Positions 9,743-25,307 are shown, counted from the stretch's first letter. The stretch: DNA of 64,000 nucleotides from Rhodocyclus tenuis (GCF_014197755.1 NZ_JACIGE010000004.1:186001-250000); one strand, 5' to 3'. The notes: generated by a model from the sequence alone, not told the origin. Numbers and translations: made by a program.

Positions 9743-12148
9743 ATGACCGAATTCATCACCCCTGCGGCCGAGCCCGCGCCGCTTTCAGCCGAAGAGCTCG
9801 AACACCTTGACGCCTGGTGGCGCGCCTGCAATTACCTCGCCGCCGGCATGATCTACCTGCAGGACAATCCGTTGCTGCGCGAGCCCTTGCTGCCGCAGCA
9901 CATCAAGGCGCGCCTGCTCGGCCACTGGGGCTCCGATCCCGGCATGACGATGCTTTATGTGCATCTCAATCGCCTGATCCGTCGCTGCGATCTCGACATG
10001 ATCTTTCTTGCCGGCCCCGGCCACGGCGCACCGGCAGTGCTGGCGCCGGCCTATCTCGAAGGCACTTACAGCGAAATCTATCCGGACAAGAGCGAGGACG
10101 TCGAAGGTCTGCGCCGCTTCTTCCGCCAGTTTTCCTTCCCCGGCGGCATCGGCAGCCATGCGACGCCGGAAACGCCGGGGTCGATCCACGAGGGCGGCGA
10201 GCTCGGCTACAGCCTGTCGCACGCGCACGGCGCCGCTTTCGACAATCCCGATCTGATCGTCGTTGCCGTCGTCGGCGACGGCGAGGCCGAAACCGGCCCG
10301 CTCGCCGCTTCCTGGCATTCGAACAAGTTCATCAACCCGATCCGCGATGGTGCCGTGCTGCCGGTACTGCATCTGAACGGCTACAAGATCGCCAACCCGA
10401 CGATCCTCTCGCGCATCAGCCATGAGGAACTCGACTACCTGTTCCGCGGCTACGGCTGGACGCCGTACTTCGTCGAAGGCGGCGATCCGGAACTCGTCCA
10501 TCGCGAGTTGGCGGCGACGCTTGAGCGCGCCGTTGCCCAGATCAAGACGATCCAGCATGAGGCGCGCGTGAGCGGCGTCGCCAGCCGTGCGCGCTGGCCG
10601 ATGATCGTGCTGCGTACGCCGAAGGGCTGGACCGGGCCGAGCAGCGTCAATGGCCATCGCGTCGAGGGTTCCTGGCGTTCGCACCAGGTGCCGATCGCCG
10701 ACGTGGCGAGCAATCCGCAACATCTGGCCGATCTCGAAGCCTGGCTGAAGAGCTACCGACCGGAAGAGCTGTTCGATGCCGACGGCCGCCTGCTGCCGCA
10801 GCTGCGCGCGCTGGCGCCGCTCGGGCATCGGCGCATGAGCGCCAACCCGGTGGCCAACGGTGGCCTGCTGCGCCGCGAGCTGCGTCTGCCCGATTTCCGC
10901 GACTACGCGGTCAGCGTTGAGCGGCCGGGCGGTTCGCGTGCGGACAACACGCGCCCGCTCGGCTCGCTGTTGCGCGACACGATGCGGCTGAACATGCGCA
11001 ACTTCCGCGTCTTCGGTCCGGACGAGACGGCCTCGAACCGGCTCGACGCGATCTACGAGGTGAGCGGCAAGACCTGGATGGCTGAAAAACGGCCCGAGGA
11101 TGACGATGGTGGTTATCTGGCGGTCGACGGGCGGGTGATGGAAATTCTCTCCGAACACACGCTCGAAGGCTGGCTCGAAGGCTATCTGCTTACCGGCCGG
11201 CACGGCTTCTTCGCGACTTACGAGGCTTTCGCTCACGTCATCGACTCGATGTTCAACCAGCACGCCAAGTGGCTCGACATTAGCCGGCGCGAGGTGCCAT
11301 GGCGGGCGCCGGTGTCGGCGCTCAACATCCTGCTGTCGTCGACGGTATGGCGCCAGGATCACAACGGCTTCTCGCATCAGGACCCGGGCTTCCTCGATCT
11401 GGTGACCAACAAGAGCGGCGAGGTGACGCGCATCTACCTGCCGCCGGACGCCAATTGCCTGCTCGTCGTCGCCGACGAGTGCCTGCGCAGCAGCGACCGG
11501 ATCAACGTCATCGTCGCCGACAAGCAGAGCCATCTGCAGTATCTGTCGATGGAAGAGGCGATCCGCCATTGCGCCAAGGGCATCGGTATCTGGGCGTGGG
11601 CCGGCAACGACGATCACGGGCCCGAACCGGATCAGCCCGACGTGGTCATGGCCAGCTGCGGCGACGTGCCGACGCTGGAGGCGCTGGCCGCGACGGAGAT
11701 CCTGCGTCGCGAGTTTCCGACGCTGCGCGTGCGTTTCGTGAACGTCGTTGATCTCTTCCGCCTGGCGCCGCCGGCCGAGCATCCGAACGGCCTCTCCGAT
11801 GCCGATTTCGACACGCTGTTTACGCCTGACAAGCCGGTGATGTTCAATTTCCACGGCTATCCGTGGCTGATCCACAAACTGACTTACCGGCGCACCAACC
11901 AGGCACGCATCCACGTGCGCGGTTACAAGGAGCAGGGCAGCATCAACACGCCGCTCGAGCTGGCGATCATCAACCAGGTGGACCGCTTCAATCTGGTGAT
12001 CGACGTCATCGACCGCGTACCCAAGCTGCGTTCCGCCGCCGCCTACGTCAAGGAACGCATGAAGAACGAAATCATCGGTCATACGCAGCAGGCGCACCGC
12101 TACGGCATTGACCGCGCGGAAATCCGCGACTGGGTGTGGCCGGAATAG
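9743..12148 (+). CDS. xfp: Xylulose-5-phosphate/fructose-6-phosphate phosphoketolase
   Basis: An 801-residue thiamine-diphosphate enzyme that splits xylulose-5-P (or fructose-6-P) with phosphate into acetyl-P plus glyceraldehyde-3-P (or erythrose-4-P). Family motifs include [21 protein letters not shown], here as GPGHGAPA and [12 protein letters not shown], then [20 protein letters not shown] and the TPP/Mg site [11 protein letters not shown] at about residue 178. [12 protein letters not shown] and the C-terminal [15 protein letters not shown] also fit. The length is normal for bacterial Xfp. The start is backed by CCGGAG. The transaldolase gene begins 3 bases after its stop, so the two form a sugar-phosphate rearrangement operon. 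Confidence 0.96.
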   Translation: MTEFITPAAEPAPLSAEELEHLDAWWRACNYLAAGMIYLQDNPLLREPLLPQHIKARLLGHWGSDPGMTMLYVHLNRLIRRCDLDMIFLAGPGHGAPAVLAPAYLEGTYSEIYPDKSEDVEGLRRFFRQFSFPGGIGSHATPETPGSIHEGGELGYSLSHAHGAAFDNPDLIVVAVVGDGEAETGPLAASWHSNKFINPIRDGAVLPVLHLNGYKIANPTILSRISHEELDYLFRGYGWTPYFVEGGDPELVHRELAATLERAVAQIKTIQHEARVSGVASRARWPMIVLRTPKGWTGPSSVNGHRVEGSWRSHQVPIADVASNPQHLADLEAWLKSYRPEELFDADGRLLPQLRALAPLGHRRMSANPVANGGLLRRELRLPDFRDYAVSVERPGGSRADNTRPLGSLLRDTMRLNMRNFRVFGPDETASNRLDAIYEVSGKTWMAEKRPEDDDGGYLAVDGRVMEILSEHTLEGWLEGYLLTGRHGFFATYEAFAHVIDSMFNQHAKWLDISRREVPWRAPVSALNILLSSTVWRQDHNGFSHQDPGFLDLVTNKSGEVTRIYLPPDANCLLVVADECLRSSDRINVIVADKQSHLQYLSMEEAIRHCAKGIGIWAWAGNDDHGPEPDQPDVVMASCGDVPTLEALAATEILRREFPTLRVRFVNVVDLFRLAPPAEHPNGLSDADFDTLFTPDKPVMFNFHGYPWLIHKLTYRRTNQARIHVRGYKEQGSINTPLELAIINQVDRFNLVIDVIDRVPKLRSAAAYVKERMKNEIIGHTQQAHRYGIDRAEIRDWVWPE

Positions 12149-12151
12149 GAC

Positions 12152-15793
<3,642 letters not shown>

Positions 15794-15794
<1 letters not shown>

Positions 15795-16084
15795 TGGCGG
15801 CCTACCTCGTCGTCGAGGCCAAGGTACAGGACGCACAAGCTTACGAGATCTACAAGAAGCTGGCGCAGACGGCAATTGCGGCCTACGGTGGTCGTTATCT
15901 GGTGCGCGGTGGTCCGGTAGAGACGATCGAAGGTGACTGGACGCCGCCCGAGCGGCTGGTCATTGTCGAGTTCGACTCGGTCGAAGCGGCGAAGCAGTTT
16001 TACGATTCGCCCGAGTACCGGGCAGCGCGCCTAGCGCGCGAAAATGCGGCGAGCATGAATATGCTCGTCGTCGGGGGCGTTTGA
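15794..16084 (+). CDS. DUF1330 domain protein
   Basis: A 96-residue protein of the DUF1330 family (ferredoxin-like alpha/beta barrel fold). Typical features are AAYLVVEAKVQDAQAYEIYKK in pieces (YLVVEAKVQD, YEIYKKLAQ), the GGRYLVRGG strand, RLVIVEFDSVEAAKQFYDSPEY and a C-terminal NMLVVGGV. The start overlaps the kdsA stop, so translation is probably coupled. Its function is unknown; family members are small cytosolic dimers. Genes of this family often sit between kdsA and eno in betaproteobacteria, but no role in either pathway is shown. Confidence 0.85.
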
Positions 16085-16158
16085 ACGCCGTGGCAGGAGA
16101 GGCGACGCAGTCTGACTGCACAAGTCGCTCACCGCTGCGGTCCGGTTTTCTTGATTGA

Positions 16159-17454
<1,296 letters not shown>

Positions 17455-17531
17455 TGCTGCTGCGGCCGGCGGCGTACCCGGGCGCCAAGCCCGTCGGCGC
17501 CGCCAGCCGCGTTTCGTCGAGGGTGGGCTGA

Positions 17532-17921
17532 ATGCGCTGGTTGTCGCTCTCCCTGCTGGCACTGATCGCGCTGCTGCAGTATCCGTTGTGGATCGGCAAG
17601 GGCGGCTGGTTGCGTGTCTGGGACGTCGACAACCAGCTGCAGATGCAGAAAGAAGCCAACCAGAAGCTGGAAATGCGCAACAACGGCCTCGACGCCGAAG
17701 TGCGCGACCTCAAGCAGGGCTTCGACGCGATCGAGGAACGCGCCCGCTTCGAACTCGGCATGATCAAGCAGAACGAAGTATTCGTGCAGATCCCGGAGAA
17801 GGCAGCGGCCGGTACGCCGGCTGCCTCCGCCGAAAACCCCTCCGGCAGTGCCACAGGCAGCAATCTGCTGCGCGATGGCAGTGCCCGCGCAGCAACGCTT
17901 CCGGCGGGCAAGGCACGTTGA
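17532..17921 (+). CDS. ftsB: Cell division protein FtsB
   Basis: A 129-residue bitopic inner-membrane protein. It has one N-terminal transmembrane helix ([18 protein letters not shown]), then a periplasmic coiled coil ([19 protein letters not shown] and neighbours) and [20 protein letters not shown], the segment that in E. coli contacts FtsL and FtsQ at the divisome. A low-complexity Ala/Gly/Ser tail of about 35 residues extends it beyond the ~103 residues of E. coli FtsB. Its position after eno matches the order seen in many proteobacteria. Confidence 0.92.
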   Translation: MRWLSLSLLALIALLQYPLWIGKGGWLRVWDVDNQLQMQKEANQKLEMRNNGLDAEVRDLKQGFDAIEERARFELGMIKQNEVFVQIPEKAAAGTPAASAENPSGSATGSNLLRDGSARAATLPAGKAR

Positions 17922-18036
17922 GCGGCCAACCTTTTTTCACTCGCTCATTCGTCCTTGTGGTCAGCGCCGCCGCGCTTGGTTAGAATCTCCCCGCCTTGCC
18001 CGAACCTGGGCAGGGAAGTCCTGGAGGAGAGTCAGC

Positions 18037-18507
18037 ATGCTGAAGGCTGGACAGACGGCGCCGACTTTCGAACTGCCCGATGCGGATATGGAAGTTGTCA
18101 ATCTCGCGTCGTTTCGTGGCAAACAGCATGTACTGCTGTATTTTTACCCCAAGGACAACACGCCGGGCTGCACCCTGCAGGCCACCGACTTTTCCGATCA
18201 TGAGGATGCCTTTGCGCGCCTCGGCTACACCATTCTCGGTGTCAGCCGCGACGACTGCCTGCGTCACGCGGATTTCCGCGACAAGCACGGCATCTCGGTT
18301 CGCCTGCTCTCGGATACGGAAGGTTCGGTCTGCCATCAGTACGGCGTGTGGCAGGCGAGGGAAGTCGACGGTGCGAGAAAATTCGGCATCGTTCGCTCGA
18401 CCTTCGTCATCGACAAACAGGGCGTCGTGCGGCTCGCACTCTATGGCGTCAACGCCAAGGGCCACGCGCTCGAAATGCTGCGCGCAGTTAAGGAATTTGA
18501 GTCATGA
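18037..18507 (+). CDS. bcp: Thioredoxin-dependent peroxiredoxin (Bcp/PrxQ type)
   Basis: A 156-residue cytosolic peroxidase that reduces hydroperoxides. The peroxidatic cysteine is Cys45 in KDNTPGCTLQATDF. The usual resolving cysteine five residues later is replaced by Thr50; further cysteines are at about residues 74 (SRDDCLRHADF) and 99, and one of these may resolve instead. GVSRDD and RSTFVIDKQGVVR fit the family. GGAGGAGA precedes the ATG. The stop overlaps the next ATG by 4 bases, so it is coupled to the SlyD-like isomerase. Confidence 0.93.
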   Translation: MLKAGQTAPTFELPDADMEVVNLASFRGKQHVLLYFYPKDNTPGCTLQATDFSDHEDAFARLGYTILGVSRDDCLRHADFRDKHGISVRLLSDTEGSVCHQYGVWQAREVDGARKFGIVRSTFVIDKQGVVRLALYGVNAKGHALEMLRAVKEFES

Positions 18508-18998
18508 ACATGACAGTGGAAAAAAATACGGTCGTCACGCTCGACTACAACGTCACCGATCCCGATGGTGTGCTGGTCGACGCCGGTGAAGATCCCATCG
18601 TCTATCTGCACGGTGGGTACGACGACGTTTTTCCGATGATCGAAGAGGCGATTCACGGCAAGAAGGTTGGCGAGTCGGTGACGGTGAAGATGCAGCCAGC
18701 CGACGCGTTCGGTGAGTACGACGCCGATCTCATCCAGATCGAGCCGCGCGACGGTTTCCCCAAGGAACTGCAGGTCGGCATGCAGTTCGAGGGCGCCCCC
18801 GACGGCAGCGATGACGACGATTACCAGATCTATCGCGTTACCGAAATTGCCGCCGACAAGGTTGTGCTTGACGGCAACCATCCGCTGGCCGGTCTGGCGC
18901 TGATCTTCACCTGCACGGTGACTGCCGTGCGTCCGGCGAGCGCCGCCGAGATCGAGCGCGGCGGCATTGCCGACGAAGACGAGGACGACGAAGAGTAA
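18504..18998 (+). CDS. FKBP-type peptidyl-prolyl isomerase, SlyD-like
   Basis: 164 residues with an FKBP domain (VTLDYNVTDPDGVLVDAG) interrupted by an insert-in-flap chaperone domain (PADAFGEYDADLIQIEPRDG), then VLDGNHPLAGLALIFTCTV, the SlyD hallmark. The His/Cys-rich nickel-binding tail of E. coli SlyD is absent; the C terminus is acidic (DEDEDDEE). It therefore more likely acts as a folding isomerase and chaperone than as a nickel-insertion factor. It is translationally coupled to the upstream peroxiredoxin. Confidence 0.93.
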   Translation: MNMTVEKNTVVTLDYNVTDPDGVLVDAGEDPIVYLHGGYDDVFPMIEEAIHGKKVGESVTVKMQPADAFGEYDADLIQIEPRDGFPKELQVGMQFEGAPDGSDDDDYQIYRVTEIAADKVVLDGNHPLAGLALIFTCTVTAVRPASAAEIERGGIADEDEDDEE

Positions 18999-19131
18999 TC
19001 ACCTCTGCCGGGGTCCTTCTGCGCGCTCCCGGCGGGCGCAGGCTTTACGCCGCGCTGCTGCCGGGAACCGCGCTCCAATCTCAGGCGTGCGCTGCGCTGA
19101 CGCGGCCGCCGGTCCGGTGCTCAGTCAGGGC

Positions 19132-20427
19132 TCAGCGCAGCAGCTTGCCCTGGCGGTTGAGGATGGTGATGTCCACGTAATGCGAACCGAGGTGGCGCGT
19201 CGGGGCAAAATCGATGACAACGCCGCCGGCATCCCAGGAATGCAAGGAATCGAGCGCATCGCGCAGTTTCCTCGGGCTCGGGTTCGGGCCGCTGCGGCGT
19301 AGCGCCTCGACCAGTACCTTGCCGCCCAGGTAGCCTTCGGCGAAGGTCTCGTTGAGCAGTGCATCCTTGGCCGCGAACTTGCGGAAGTTTTCCTGGATTT
19401 CCTTGCCCAGTGACGTCGACCGGCTATCCGGCGACGGTACGACCTGCGTCAGTGCGAGACCGTGCGCTGTTTCGACGCCGATCAGTTTGACGACCTGCGC
19501 CGCGTCGGTGACCGATAGCGCGACGTATTGCGCCGTATTGCCGGCAGCGCGCGACTGGCGCAGGAATTCGGCGCTGGCGGCGGTGTTGGAAATCATGATC
19601 ACCGTCTGCGGATTGGCGGCAGCGATGGCCTTGACTGCATTTTCGACGTGGGTGGTGTTCTTCTCGTAGGCGCCACGCGCGACGACCGTGCCTCCGGCTC
19701 GCTTGATCGCCGCTTCGGCTGCCGGCAGAACGTCGCGGCCGAAGGCATCGTCCTGATAGAACAGCGCGAAGTTCTGCGTGCCGGTGCTGGCGTACTGCTC
19801 GACGATCTTCTGCACTTCCTCGGCGTAGCTTGCGCGCGTCAGGAAGACGTAGGGGTGGTTGCGTGCGACCACCGAGGCCGCGCCGCTGCGCACCGTCACC
19901 AGCGGGACCGCCGCCTGATCAAGCACTTTCTCGTCGATCAGTGCCAGCACGTTGCCGGTGCCGACGACACCGAACAACGCCAGCGGTTTCACTTCGCGCA
20001 GCAGTTCGCGTACCAGACGCACGGTGTCTTCACTGCGATAGCCGTCATCGCGTGTCACCAGCTTGAGGCGCGCGCCATTGATGCCGCCGCCGGCATTGAC
20101 GGCATCGAAGTAGAGCCGTGCGCCGGCATGCAGCTGCGATCCTGTCGGCGCCAGCGGTCCGCTGAAGGCGGCGACCTGGCCGATGATGATTTCGCCGTTG
20201 CCTGCTTCCGGCGAGTGCGCGGCCGGTTTGCCGGCGGCAAGAACGCTCAGCGAAAACGCGGCGGCAAAAATGCCGACGAGGAGGCCAAAGCCGCTGCCGG
20301 CGAAGCGGCCGGATGCCTGCGCCGTGCTAACGGTGAAAAACGGGGCAAACAAAGCGCGTCGGGCGAAGAAAGTCTTCACGGGCAAAGGTTCCGGGCAGTG
20401 GTGTGACCGAAATCTAGCATCCGTCAT
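19132..20427 (-). CDS. ABC transporter substrate-binding protein, Leu/Ile/Val type
   Basis: A 431-residue type I periplasmic binding protein. A hydrophobic signal segment lies at about residues 47–65 ([18 protein letters not shown]). The mature part starts [20 protein letters not shown] and includes [20 protein letters not shown] and [15 protein letters not shown], all typical of branched-chain amino acid or amide binding proteins. The start at 20427 overlaps the 3' end of mutS by 14 bases. A GTG at 20379 would give a shorter and more usual leader. No permease or ATPase gene is adjacent, so this is an orphan component; the ligand is unknown. Confidence 0.88.
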   Translation of the reverse strand: MTDARFRSHHCPEPLPVKTFFARRALFAPFFTVSTAQASGRFAGSGFGLLVGIFAAAFSLSVLAAGKPAAHSPEAGNGEIIIGQVAAFSGPLAPTGSQLHAGARLYFDAVNAGGGINGARLKLVTRDDGYRSEDTVRLVRELLREVKPLALFGVVGTGNVLALIDEKVLDQAAVPLVTVRSGAASVVARNHPYVFLTRASYAEEVQKIVEQYASTGTQNFALFYQDDAFGRDVLPAAEAAIKRAGGTVVARGAYEKNTTHVENAVKAIAAANPQTVIMISNTAASAEFLRQSRAAGNTAQYVALSVTDAAQVVKLIGVETAHGLALTQVVPSPDSRSTSLGKEIQENFRKFAAKDALLNETFAEGYLGGKVLVEALRRSGPNPSPRKLRDALDSLHSWDAGGVVIDFAPTRHLGSHYVDITILNRQGKLLR

Positions 20428-23071
20428 GATCGGCGTCGAGAAGCGCTTTCAATGCGTAGAGGGCATCGAGTGCCTGTCGCGGCGTCAGCGCATCCGGATC
20501 GGTTGCCGCCAGACGGAGCAGCGCCGGATGCGGCGTGCTTGTTGCGGGTGCCGATTCGCTCGTCTCGATGCTGCCGCCACTGAACAGATCGGGTTGCAGC
20601 GGGTTGATTGCCGCGCGTTCCTCGAATTCGCGCAACTGGCGGCGCGCCGCGCGCAGCACAGGTGCCGGGATGCCGGCCAGCGCGGCGACCTGGATGCCGT
20701 AGCTCTGGTTGGCCGGGCCTTCCTCGACGGCATGCAGGAATACGATGCCTTCACCGTGCTCGACCGCGTCGAGGTGCACATTGGCGAGTTCCGCATATTC
20801 GTTGGCGAGCAGCGTCAGCTCGAAGTAGTGCGTGGCGAACAGCGTCAGGCAGCGGTTCTTCTCGATCAGCCTGCGGCAGATTGCGTAGGCCAGCGCCATG
20901 CCGTCGAAGGTCGAGGTGCCGCGGCCGATCTCGTCCATCAGCACCAGACTCCTGTCGCTGGCGTGGTGCAGGATCGCTGCCGCTTCGGTCATTTCGACCA
21001 TGAAGGTCGAGCGCCCGGAAGCCAGATCGTCGGAGGCGCCGATTCGGGTGAAGATGCGGTCGAGCGGTCCGAGCACGGCGCGGCTTGCCGGAACGAAGCT
21101 GCCGATGTGCGCGAGCAGCGCGATCAGCGCATTCTGCCGCATGTAGGTCGATTTGCCGCCCATGTTCGGGCCGGTGACGAGCAGCAGCCGGCGCGACTCT
21201 TCCAGGCGCAGGTCGTTGGCGATGAAGGACTTGCCGTCGACGAGCTGACTCTCGACGACCGGATGACGGCCGCCTTCGATGAGCAGTCCGGGCGCGTCGC
21301 TGAACTGCGGCTGGCAGTAGTTGCGCGCCAGCGCCACCTCGGCAAAGGCGCCGAGCATGTCGAGCAGGGCGACCGCGCGCGCGATGCGCGCCAGTTGCGG
21401 CAGCGCCTGCTGCAACTCGGAGAGCACGCCGTCGAAGAGCATCTTCTCACGCGCCAGCGCCCGGTCCTGCGCCGACAGTGCCTTGTCCTCGAAGGCTTTC
21501 AGTTCGGGCGTGATGTAGCGCTCGGCGTTCTTCAGCGTCTGCCGCCGGCGGTAGTCGTCGGGCGCGCGTTCGGCGTTGGCTTTGGAGAGTTCGATGTAGA
21601 AGCCGTGCACGCGGTTGTACTCGACCTTGAGCGTGCTGATGCCGGTCCGCTCGCGCTCGCGCGTTTCCAGCGCCAGCAGGAAGGCGCCGCAGTCGTCGTT
21701 GATCGCGCGCAGTTCGTCGAGCTCGGCGTCGTAGCCGCTGGCGATGACGCCACCTTCGCGCAGCAGCGTCGCCGGCTCCGCGGCGATGGCGCGCGTGAGC
21801 AGATCGAGCGCTGCGGCTGGCGTGTCGAGATCGGCGCAGATCGCTGCCAGCAACGGCGCCGGCGCAACGGCCAGGATTCCGGTCAGTGGTGCTTGCAGCG
21901 CCGGCAGCCGGGCGAGGCTGTCGCGTAGCGCCGAGAGGTCGCGCGGTCGCGCCGAAAAAAGCGCGATGCGGCCGGCGATGCGTTCTATGTCGCCAATGCC
22001 GGCGAGTGTCTTGCGCAGCAGTCCGAGTTGCCGTTGCGGCGCGTTTCCGTCTTCAAGCAGTGCGGCGACGGCGTCGTGCCGCGCTGCCGGTATCTCGGGC
22101 GAGCGCAGCGGGTGGTGCAGCGCATGGCGCAGGCAGCGCGAGCCCATCGCCGTGACGCAGACGTCGAGCAGGCTGAACAGCGTCGGTGCCGGCTGGCCGC
22201 GCAGGGTTTCGGTCAGTTCCAGATTGCGCCGCGTGGCTGCGTCGAGGCCGAGATACGTTTCGTCGCTCTCGACGACGAGCGCGCGCAGGTGCGGCAACGC
22301 GCGCGCCTGCGTTGCCTGCGCATAGCGCAGCAGGGCGCCGGCGGCACCGAGCGCCGGTTTGAGGCCGTCGGCGCCGAAGCCCGCCAGAGAGGTGGTGCCG
22401 AAATGCGCGCACAGCTCGCGCGTTGCGGCGGCTGCGTCGAAATGCCAGTCCGGGCGCCGGGTCAGCGCGGTGCCCTCGGCTACCGGTGCCGTCAGCCCTT
22501 CGGGCAGGACGATTTCGGCGGCGCGGATGCGTTCGAGTGTGGCCGGCAATTGCTCGATGCCGACCTCACTGACGCGGAACTCGCCGCTGGCAAGGTTGAG
22601 CCAGGCCAGCCCAGCGTGCTTGCGTTCGACGCACAGCGCGAGCAGCAGCGTGTCGCGCTTCTCGTCGAGCAGCGCCGCGTCGGTCAGCGTTCCCGGCGTG
22701 ATGACGCGGGTGACGGCGCGTTCGACCGGTCCCTTGCTCGTCGCCGGATCACCGATCTGCTCGCAGATCGCCGCCGATTCGCCGAGTCGCACCAGTTTCG
22801 CGAGATACTGTTCGAGTGAATGGTAGGGAACGCCGGCCATCGGAATCGGCCGGCCGGCCGACTGGCCGCGCGCGGTGAGCGTGATGTCGAGCAGTCGCGC
22901 CGCCTTTTCGGCGTCCTCGTAGAACAGCTCGTAGAAGTCGCCCATGCGGTAGAGCAGCAGCGTATCGGGGTGCTGCGCTTTCAGGCCCAGGTACTGGACC
23001 ATCATCGGCGTGTGCTTTGCTGCGGGCTCGGTGGTGCCGGCGCTCGCCGTGCTTTCCGGTGTGCGTGTCAT
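20414..23071 (-). CDS. mutS: DNA mismatch repair protein MutS
   Basis: 885 residues. Recognises base mismatches and small loops and recruits MutL. Domains in order are mismatch binding with [14 protein letters not shown] near residue 45, connector, core with the clamp ([15 protein letters not shown] region), and the ABC-type ATPase with Walker [14 protein letters not shown] at about residue 635, [18 protein letters not shown] and Walker [17 protein letters not shown]. The C terminus carries the tetramer/HtH region. Length is slightly above the E. coli protein (853). It lies downstream of suhB on the same strand. Confidence 0.98.
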   Translation of the reverse strand: MTRTPESTASAGTTEPAAKHTPMMVQYLGLKAQHPDTLLLYRMGDFYELFYEDAEKAARLLDITLTARGQSAGRPIPMAGVPYHSLEQYLAKLVRLGESAAICEQIGDPATSKGPVERAVTRVITPGTLTDAALLDEKRDTLLLALCVERKHAGLAWLNLASGEFRVSEVGIEQLPATLERIRAAEIVLPEGLTAPVAEGTALTRRPDWHFDAAAATRELCAHFGTTSLAGFGADGLKPALGAAGALLRYAQATQARALPHLRALVVESDETYLGLDAATRRNLELTETLRGQPAPTLFSLLDVCVTAMGSRCLRHALHHPLRSPEIPAARHDAVAALLEDGNAPQRQLGLLRKTLAGIGDIERIAGRIALFSARPRDLSALRDSLARLPALQAPLTGILAVAPAPLLAAICADLDTPAAALDLLTRAIAAEPATLLREGGVIASGYDAELDELRAINDDCGAFLLALETRERERTGISTLKVEYNRVHGFYIELSKANAERAPDDYRRRQTLKNAERYITPELKAFEDKALSAQDRALAREKMLFDGVLSELQQALPQLARIARAVALLDMLGAFAEVALARNYCQPQFSDAPGLLIEGGRHPVVESQLVDGKSFIANDLRLEESRRLLLVTGPNMGGKSTYMRQNALIALLAHIGSFVPASRAVLGPLDRIFTRIGASDDLASGRSTFMVEMTEAAAILHHASDRSLVLMDEIGRGTSTFDGMALAYAICRRLIEKNRCLTLFATHYFELTLLANEYAELANVHLDAVEHGEGIVFLHAVEEGPANQSYGIQVAALAGIPAPVLRAARRQLREFEERAAINPLQPDLFSGGSIETSESAPATSTPHPALLRLAATDPDALTPRQALDALYALKALLDADHDGC

Positions 23072-23402
23072 GTCGTTCTTTATGGGCCAGAGCCTTCTTG
23101 TCGCCGTCGGGCCGGCGGTTTCGGCGAACGCGCATTATCCAATGGATTCGACGTCCGCACGTCCGTCGACATCAGCCTTAAGCACGCGCAGACGTCTCGG
23201 AAAACGATCGCCCGGAAGTCTTTCTGGTGCTTCTTGCCAGGAATGAGGCAAGACGCTCCGTGACAGGCTCGGCCCGTGATCTGCCGCTGCAGCGCAAGCA
23301 TGGCGCCTCGGTGCGGGTACGGCCTCGGAAGCAGCGAGGCGCAGTCCGGCCGCCGCTTGTCGCAGCGGATCGCGCCTGGCGGGGATTTGATCCCTGCCGG
23401 CT
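23072..23402. other. Intergenic region between suhB and mutS
   Basis: 331 bases with no convincing gene. It contains a hairpin directly after the suhB stop (23378–23398) and must hold any independent mutS promoter, but I cannot pick one out. Short reading frames here lack family resemblance. Confidence 0.4.
23378..23398 (-). terminator. Hairpin after suhB
   Basis: An 8-bp stem (GGCGGGGA / TCCCTGCC with one G–U pair) around a 5-base loop lies 4–24 bases after the suhB stop on the minus strand. No U-run follows, so it is terminator-like rather than proven. Confidence 0.4.
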
Positions 23403-24212
23403 TTACGCGGGCAGGCTTGCTGAACGGAAGGGCGCGACGATCTGCAGCAGCTGCGCGAACACCTTCGGGGTGCCGGCGATGAGGTTGCCGCTGTCGAGGT
23501 AGTTCGCTTCGCCGGTGAGGTCACCAACGAGGCCGCCCGCTTCGGAAATGAGCAGCGCACCGCCGGCCATGTCCCACGGCGACAGGCCGAATTCGAAGAA
23601 GCCGTCGAGACGGCCGCAGGCGACCCAGGCCAGATCGAGCGAGGCAGCACCCGGACGGCGCATGCCGGCCGTTTTCTGCATCAGTTCGCGGAAGATGCCG
23701 AGGTAGGCGTCGGCGTGTTCGAAGGCGCGATAGGGGAAGCCGGTGCCGATCAGCGCGTCTTCCAGCTTCAGGCAGCGCGAAACGCGGATACGCCGGTCGT
23801 TGAGGAAGGCACCGCCGCCCTTGCTGGCGGTGAACAACTCGTTGCGTACCGTGTCGTAGACCACCGCCTGCGTCAGCACGCCCTTGTGCCGCAGCGCGAT
23901 CGAGACGGCGTATTGCGGTACGCCATGAATGAAGTTGGTGGTGCCGTCGAGCGGGTCGATGATCCACTCGTACTCGCTGTCGGCGTCGCGGCCGGCTGAG
24001 TGCCCCGACTCTTCTGCTAAAATTGCGTGCTCCGGATACGCTTCGCGCAGGGTTTCGATGATCGCGGCCTCGGCGGCACGATCGACTTCGGTGACGAAGT
24101 CGCTCTGTTGCTTGCGCGTGACCTGCAGGCGTTCGATGTCCTGCGAAGCGCGGTTGATGATCTGGCTGGCGCGGCGCGCGGCCTTGATGGCGATGTTGAG
24201 TGCTGGATGCAT
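23403..24212 (-). CDS. suhB: Inositol-1-monophosphatase family protein (SuhB)
   Basis: A 269-residue magnesium-dependent phosphatase. Family motifs are [10 protein letters not shown], the metal-binding EESG and [15 protein letters not shown], and the second motif [16 protein letters not shown]. coli SuhB dephosphorylates inositol-1-P and also joins the rRNA antitermination complex. The Met at 24212 gives the usual length; a longer upstream frame overlaps trmJ and is not real. It is divergent from trmJ, the same arrangement as at the E. coli isc locus. Confidence 0.95.
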   Translation of the reverse strand: MHPALNIAIKAARRASQIINRASQDIERLQVTRKQQSDFVTEVDRAAEAAIIETLREAYPEHAILAEESGHSAGRDADSEYEWIIDPLDGTTNFIHGVPQYAVSIALRHKGVLTQAVVYDTVRNELFTASKGGGAFLNDRRIRVSRCLKLEDALIGTGFPYRAFEHADAYLGIFRELMQKTAGMRRPGAASLDLAWVACGRLDGFFEFGLSPWDMAGGALLISEAGGLVGDLTGEANYLDSGNLIAGTPKVFAQLLQIVAPFRSASLPA

Positions 24213-24231
24213 GTCTGATTGAGAACCCGAA

Positions 24232-24260
24232 GGGCGGCGCAGGCCGCCCGTTTCGTTTGT
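24232..24260 (+). promoter_or_regulatory. Terminator-like hairpin in the trmJ leader
   Basis: GGGCGGC / GCCGCCC form a perfect 7-bp stem with a 4-base loop (24232–24249), followed by the T-rich GTTTCGTTTGT on the plus strand. It lies 28 bases upstream of the trmJ ATG and could act as an attenuator or protect the divergent suhB promoter. Confidence 0.4.
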
Positions 24261-24287
24261 CCCTGTTGATTGAATCGAGCATTTTAT

Positions 24288-25082
24288 ATGAAGCCGTCGC
24301 CAGCGTCTGCGCCGAGTTCGTCTCCTGCCGCCAGCCTCTCTCCCGAGCAGGCGCTGGCGCGCGTGCGTATCGTGCTGTCGCACCCGAGCCACCCCGGCAA
24401 CATCGGCGCCGCGGCGCGGGCGATGAAGACGATGGGCATTGCCGAACTGGTACTGGTGCAGCCGAAGCGTTTTCCTGACGACGAAGCGACGGCGCGTGCT
24501 GCCGGCGCCGACGACATCCTTGCCGGTGCGAAGATCTGCGCGACGCTCGACGAGGCGCTCGGCGGCGCGGTGTTTGCCGTTGCCGTCACCGCGCGCCGGC
24601 GCAACCTCGGTCCGGCGCCGCTGGCGGCGCGCGAGGCGGTGCCGCAGCTGCTTGCTGCCGCCGCCGACGGGCCGGTGGCCTTCGTTTTTGGCAACGAGAC
24701 CGCAGGTCTTGCCAACGATGAAGTGCAGCGCTGCCAGTGTTGCCTGCACATTCCATCGGTTCCGGAGTTCCAGTCGCTGAATCTCGGCGCTGCGGTACAG
24801 CTGGTTTGCTACGAACTGCGTCTGGCGGCTTTTTCCGGCGAACCGCCGGTGGCGTCACCAGTCGTCCCCTTCGCTTCCGCACCGGCGACGATCGAGGAAA
24901 ACGAGGGATTTTTCGCGCATCTCGAACGCGTCATGATCGACACCGGCTTTCACGACCCGCGTCAGCCGAAGCGCCTGCTGCCGAAGTTGCGCCGGCTGTT
25001 CGGGCGCGCCGGGCTGGAGCGCGACGAGATCAACATCCTGCGCGGCATCCTCGATGCGGTCGAGCGGCGCATTGCGCGCTGA
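24288..25082 (+). CDS. trmJ: tRNA (cytidine/uridine-2'-O-)-methyltransferase TrmJ
   Basis: A 264-residue SPOUT-class (knotted) RNA methyltransferase that 2'-O-methylates position 32 of certain tRNAs. Motifs are [25 protein letters not shown] in parts ([16 protein letters not shown]), [15 protein letters not shown] and [23 protein letters not shown]. The C-terminal extension contains [28 protein letters not shown], also typical. The ATG at 24288 is preferred over a TTG at 24270. As in E. coli it precedes the isc genes, although cysE intervenes here. Confidence 0.95.
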   Translation: MKPSPASAPSSSPAASLSPEQALARVRIVLSHPSHPGNIGAAARAMKTMGIAELVLVQPKRFPDDEATARAAGADDILAGAKICATLDEALGGAVFAVAVTARRRNLGPAPLAAREAVPQLLAAAADGPVAFVFGNETAGLANDEVQRCQCCLHIPSVPEFQSLNLGAAVQLVCYELRLAAFSGEPPVASPVVPFASAPATIEENEGFFAHLERVMIDTGFHDPRQPKRLLPKLRRLFGRAGLERDEINILRGILDAVERRIAR

Positions 25083-25197
25083 TTTTCGGCTGCCAGCGAA
25101 GCGCGTCGCGGCATTGCAAGCCGTTTCCTTGCACCTTGTGCTTGCTTTCACGTGCGTGCAGCCGCTTTTGCGTGTCGTCGGCTGCCGGCGCTTGCTT

Positions 25198-25222
25198 AAA
25201 GTTGATCGGAAAAGTCGGGTAT
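25198..25222 (+). promoter_or_regulatory. Candidate type-1 IscR box over the cysE promoter
   Basis: A 25-base element reads AAAGTTGAT at one end and AAGTCGGGTAT at the other. By hand count it fits 20 of 25 positions of the E. coli type-1 IscR motif (ATASYYGAC…AGTCRRSTAT). It covers the -35 and most of the spacer of the predicted cysE promoter, a position suited to repression. Confidence 0.55.
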
Positions 25223-25230
25223 TCTAGAAT
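25202..25230 (+). promoter_or_regulatory. Candidate cysE promoter
   Basis: TTGATC (25202–25207), a 17-base spacer and TAGAAT (25225–25230). Transcription would start near 25237 and leave a leader of about 108 bases before the cysE ATG. Confidence 0.6.
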
Positions 25231-25278
25231 CCGTCCATGCCTGTGCCCGGTCGTCGGCGCCGCGACGATCAGGTCAGT

Positions 25279-25307
25279 CCGTGAAATTGCCCGCCGGGCA
25301 TTCACGG
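25279..25307 (+). promoter_or_regulatory. Leader hairpin upstream of cysE
   Basis: A two-part stem: CCGTGAA/TTCACGG (7 bp) outside TGCCC/GGGCA (5 bp) with a GCC loop and a 2-base bulge on the left arm. It lies in the predicted untranslated leader of cysE, ending 37 bases before the ATG. Confidence 0.5.
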
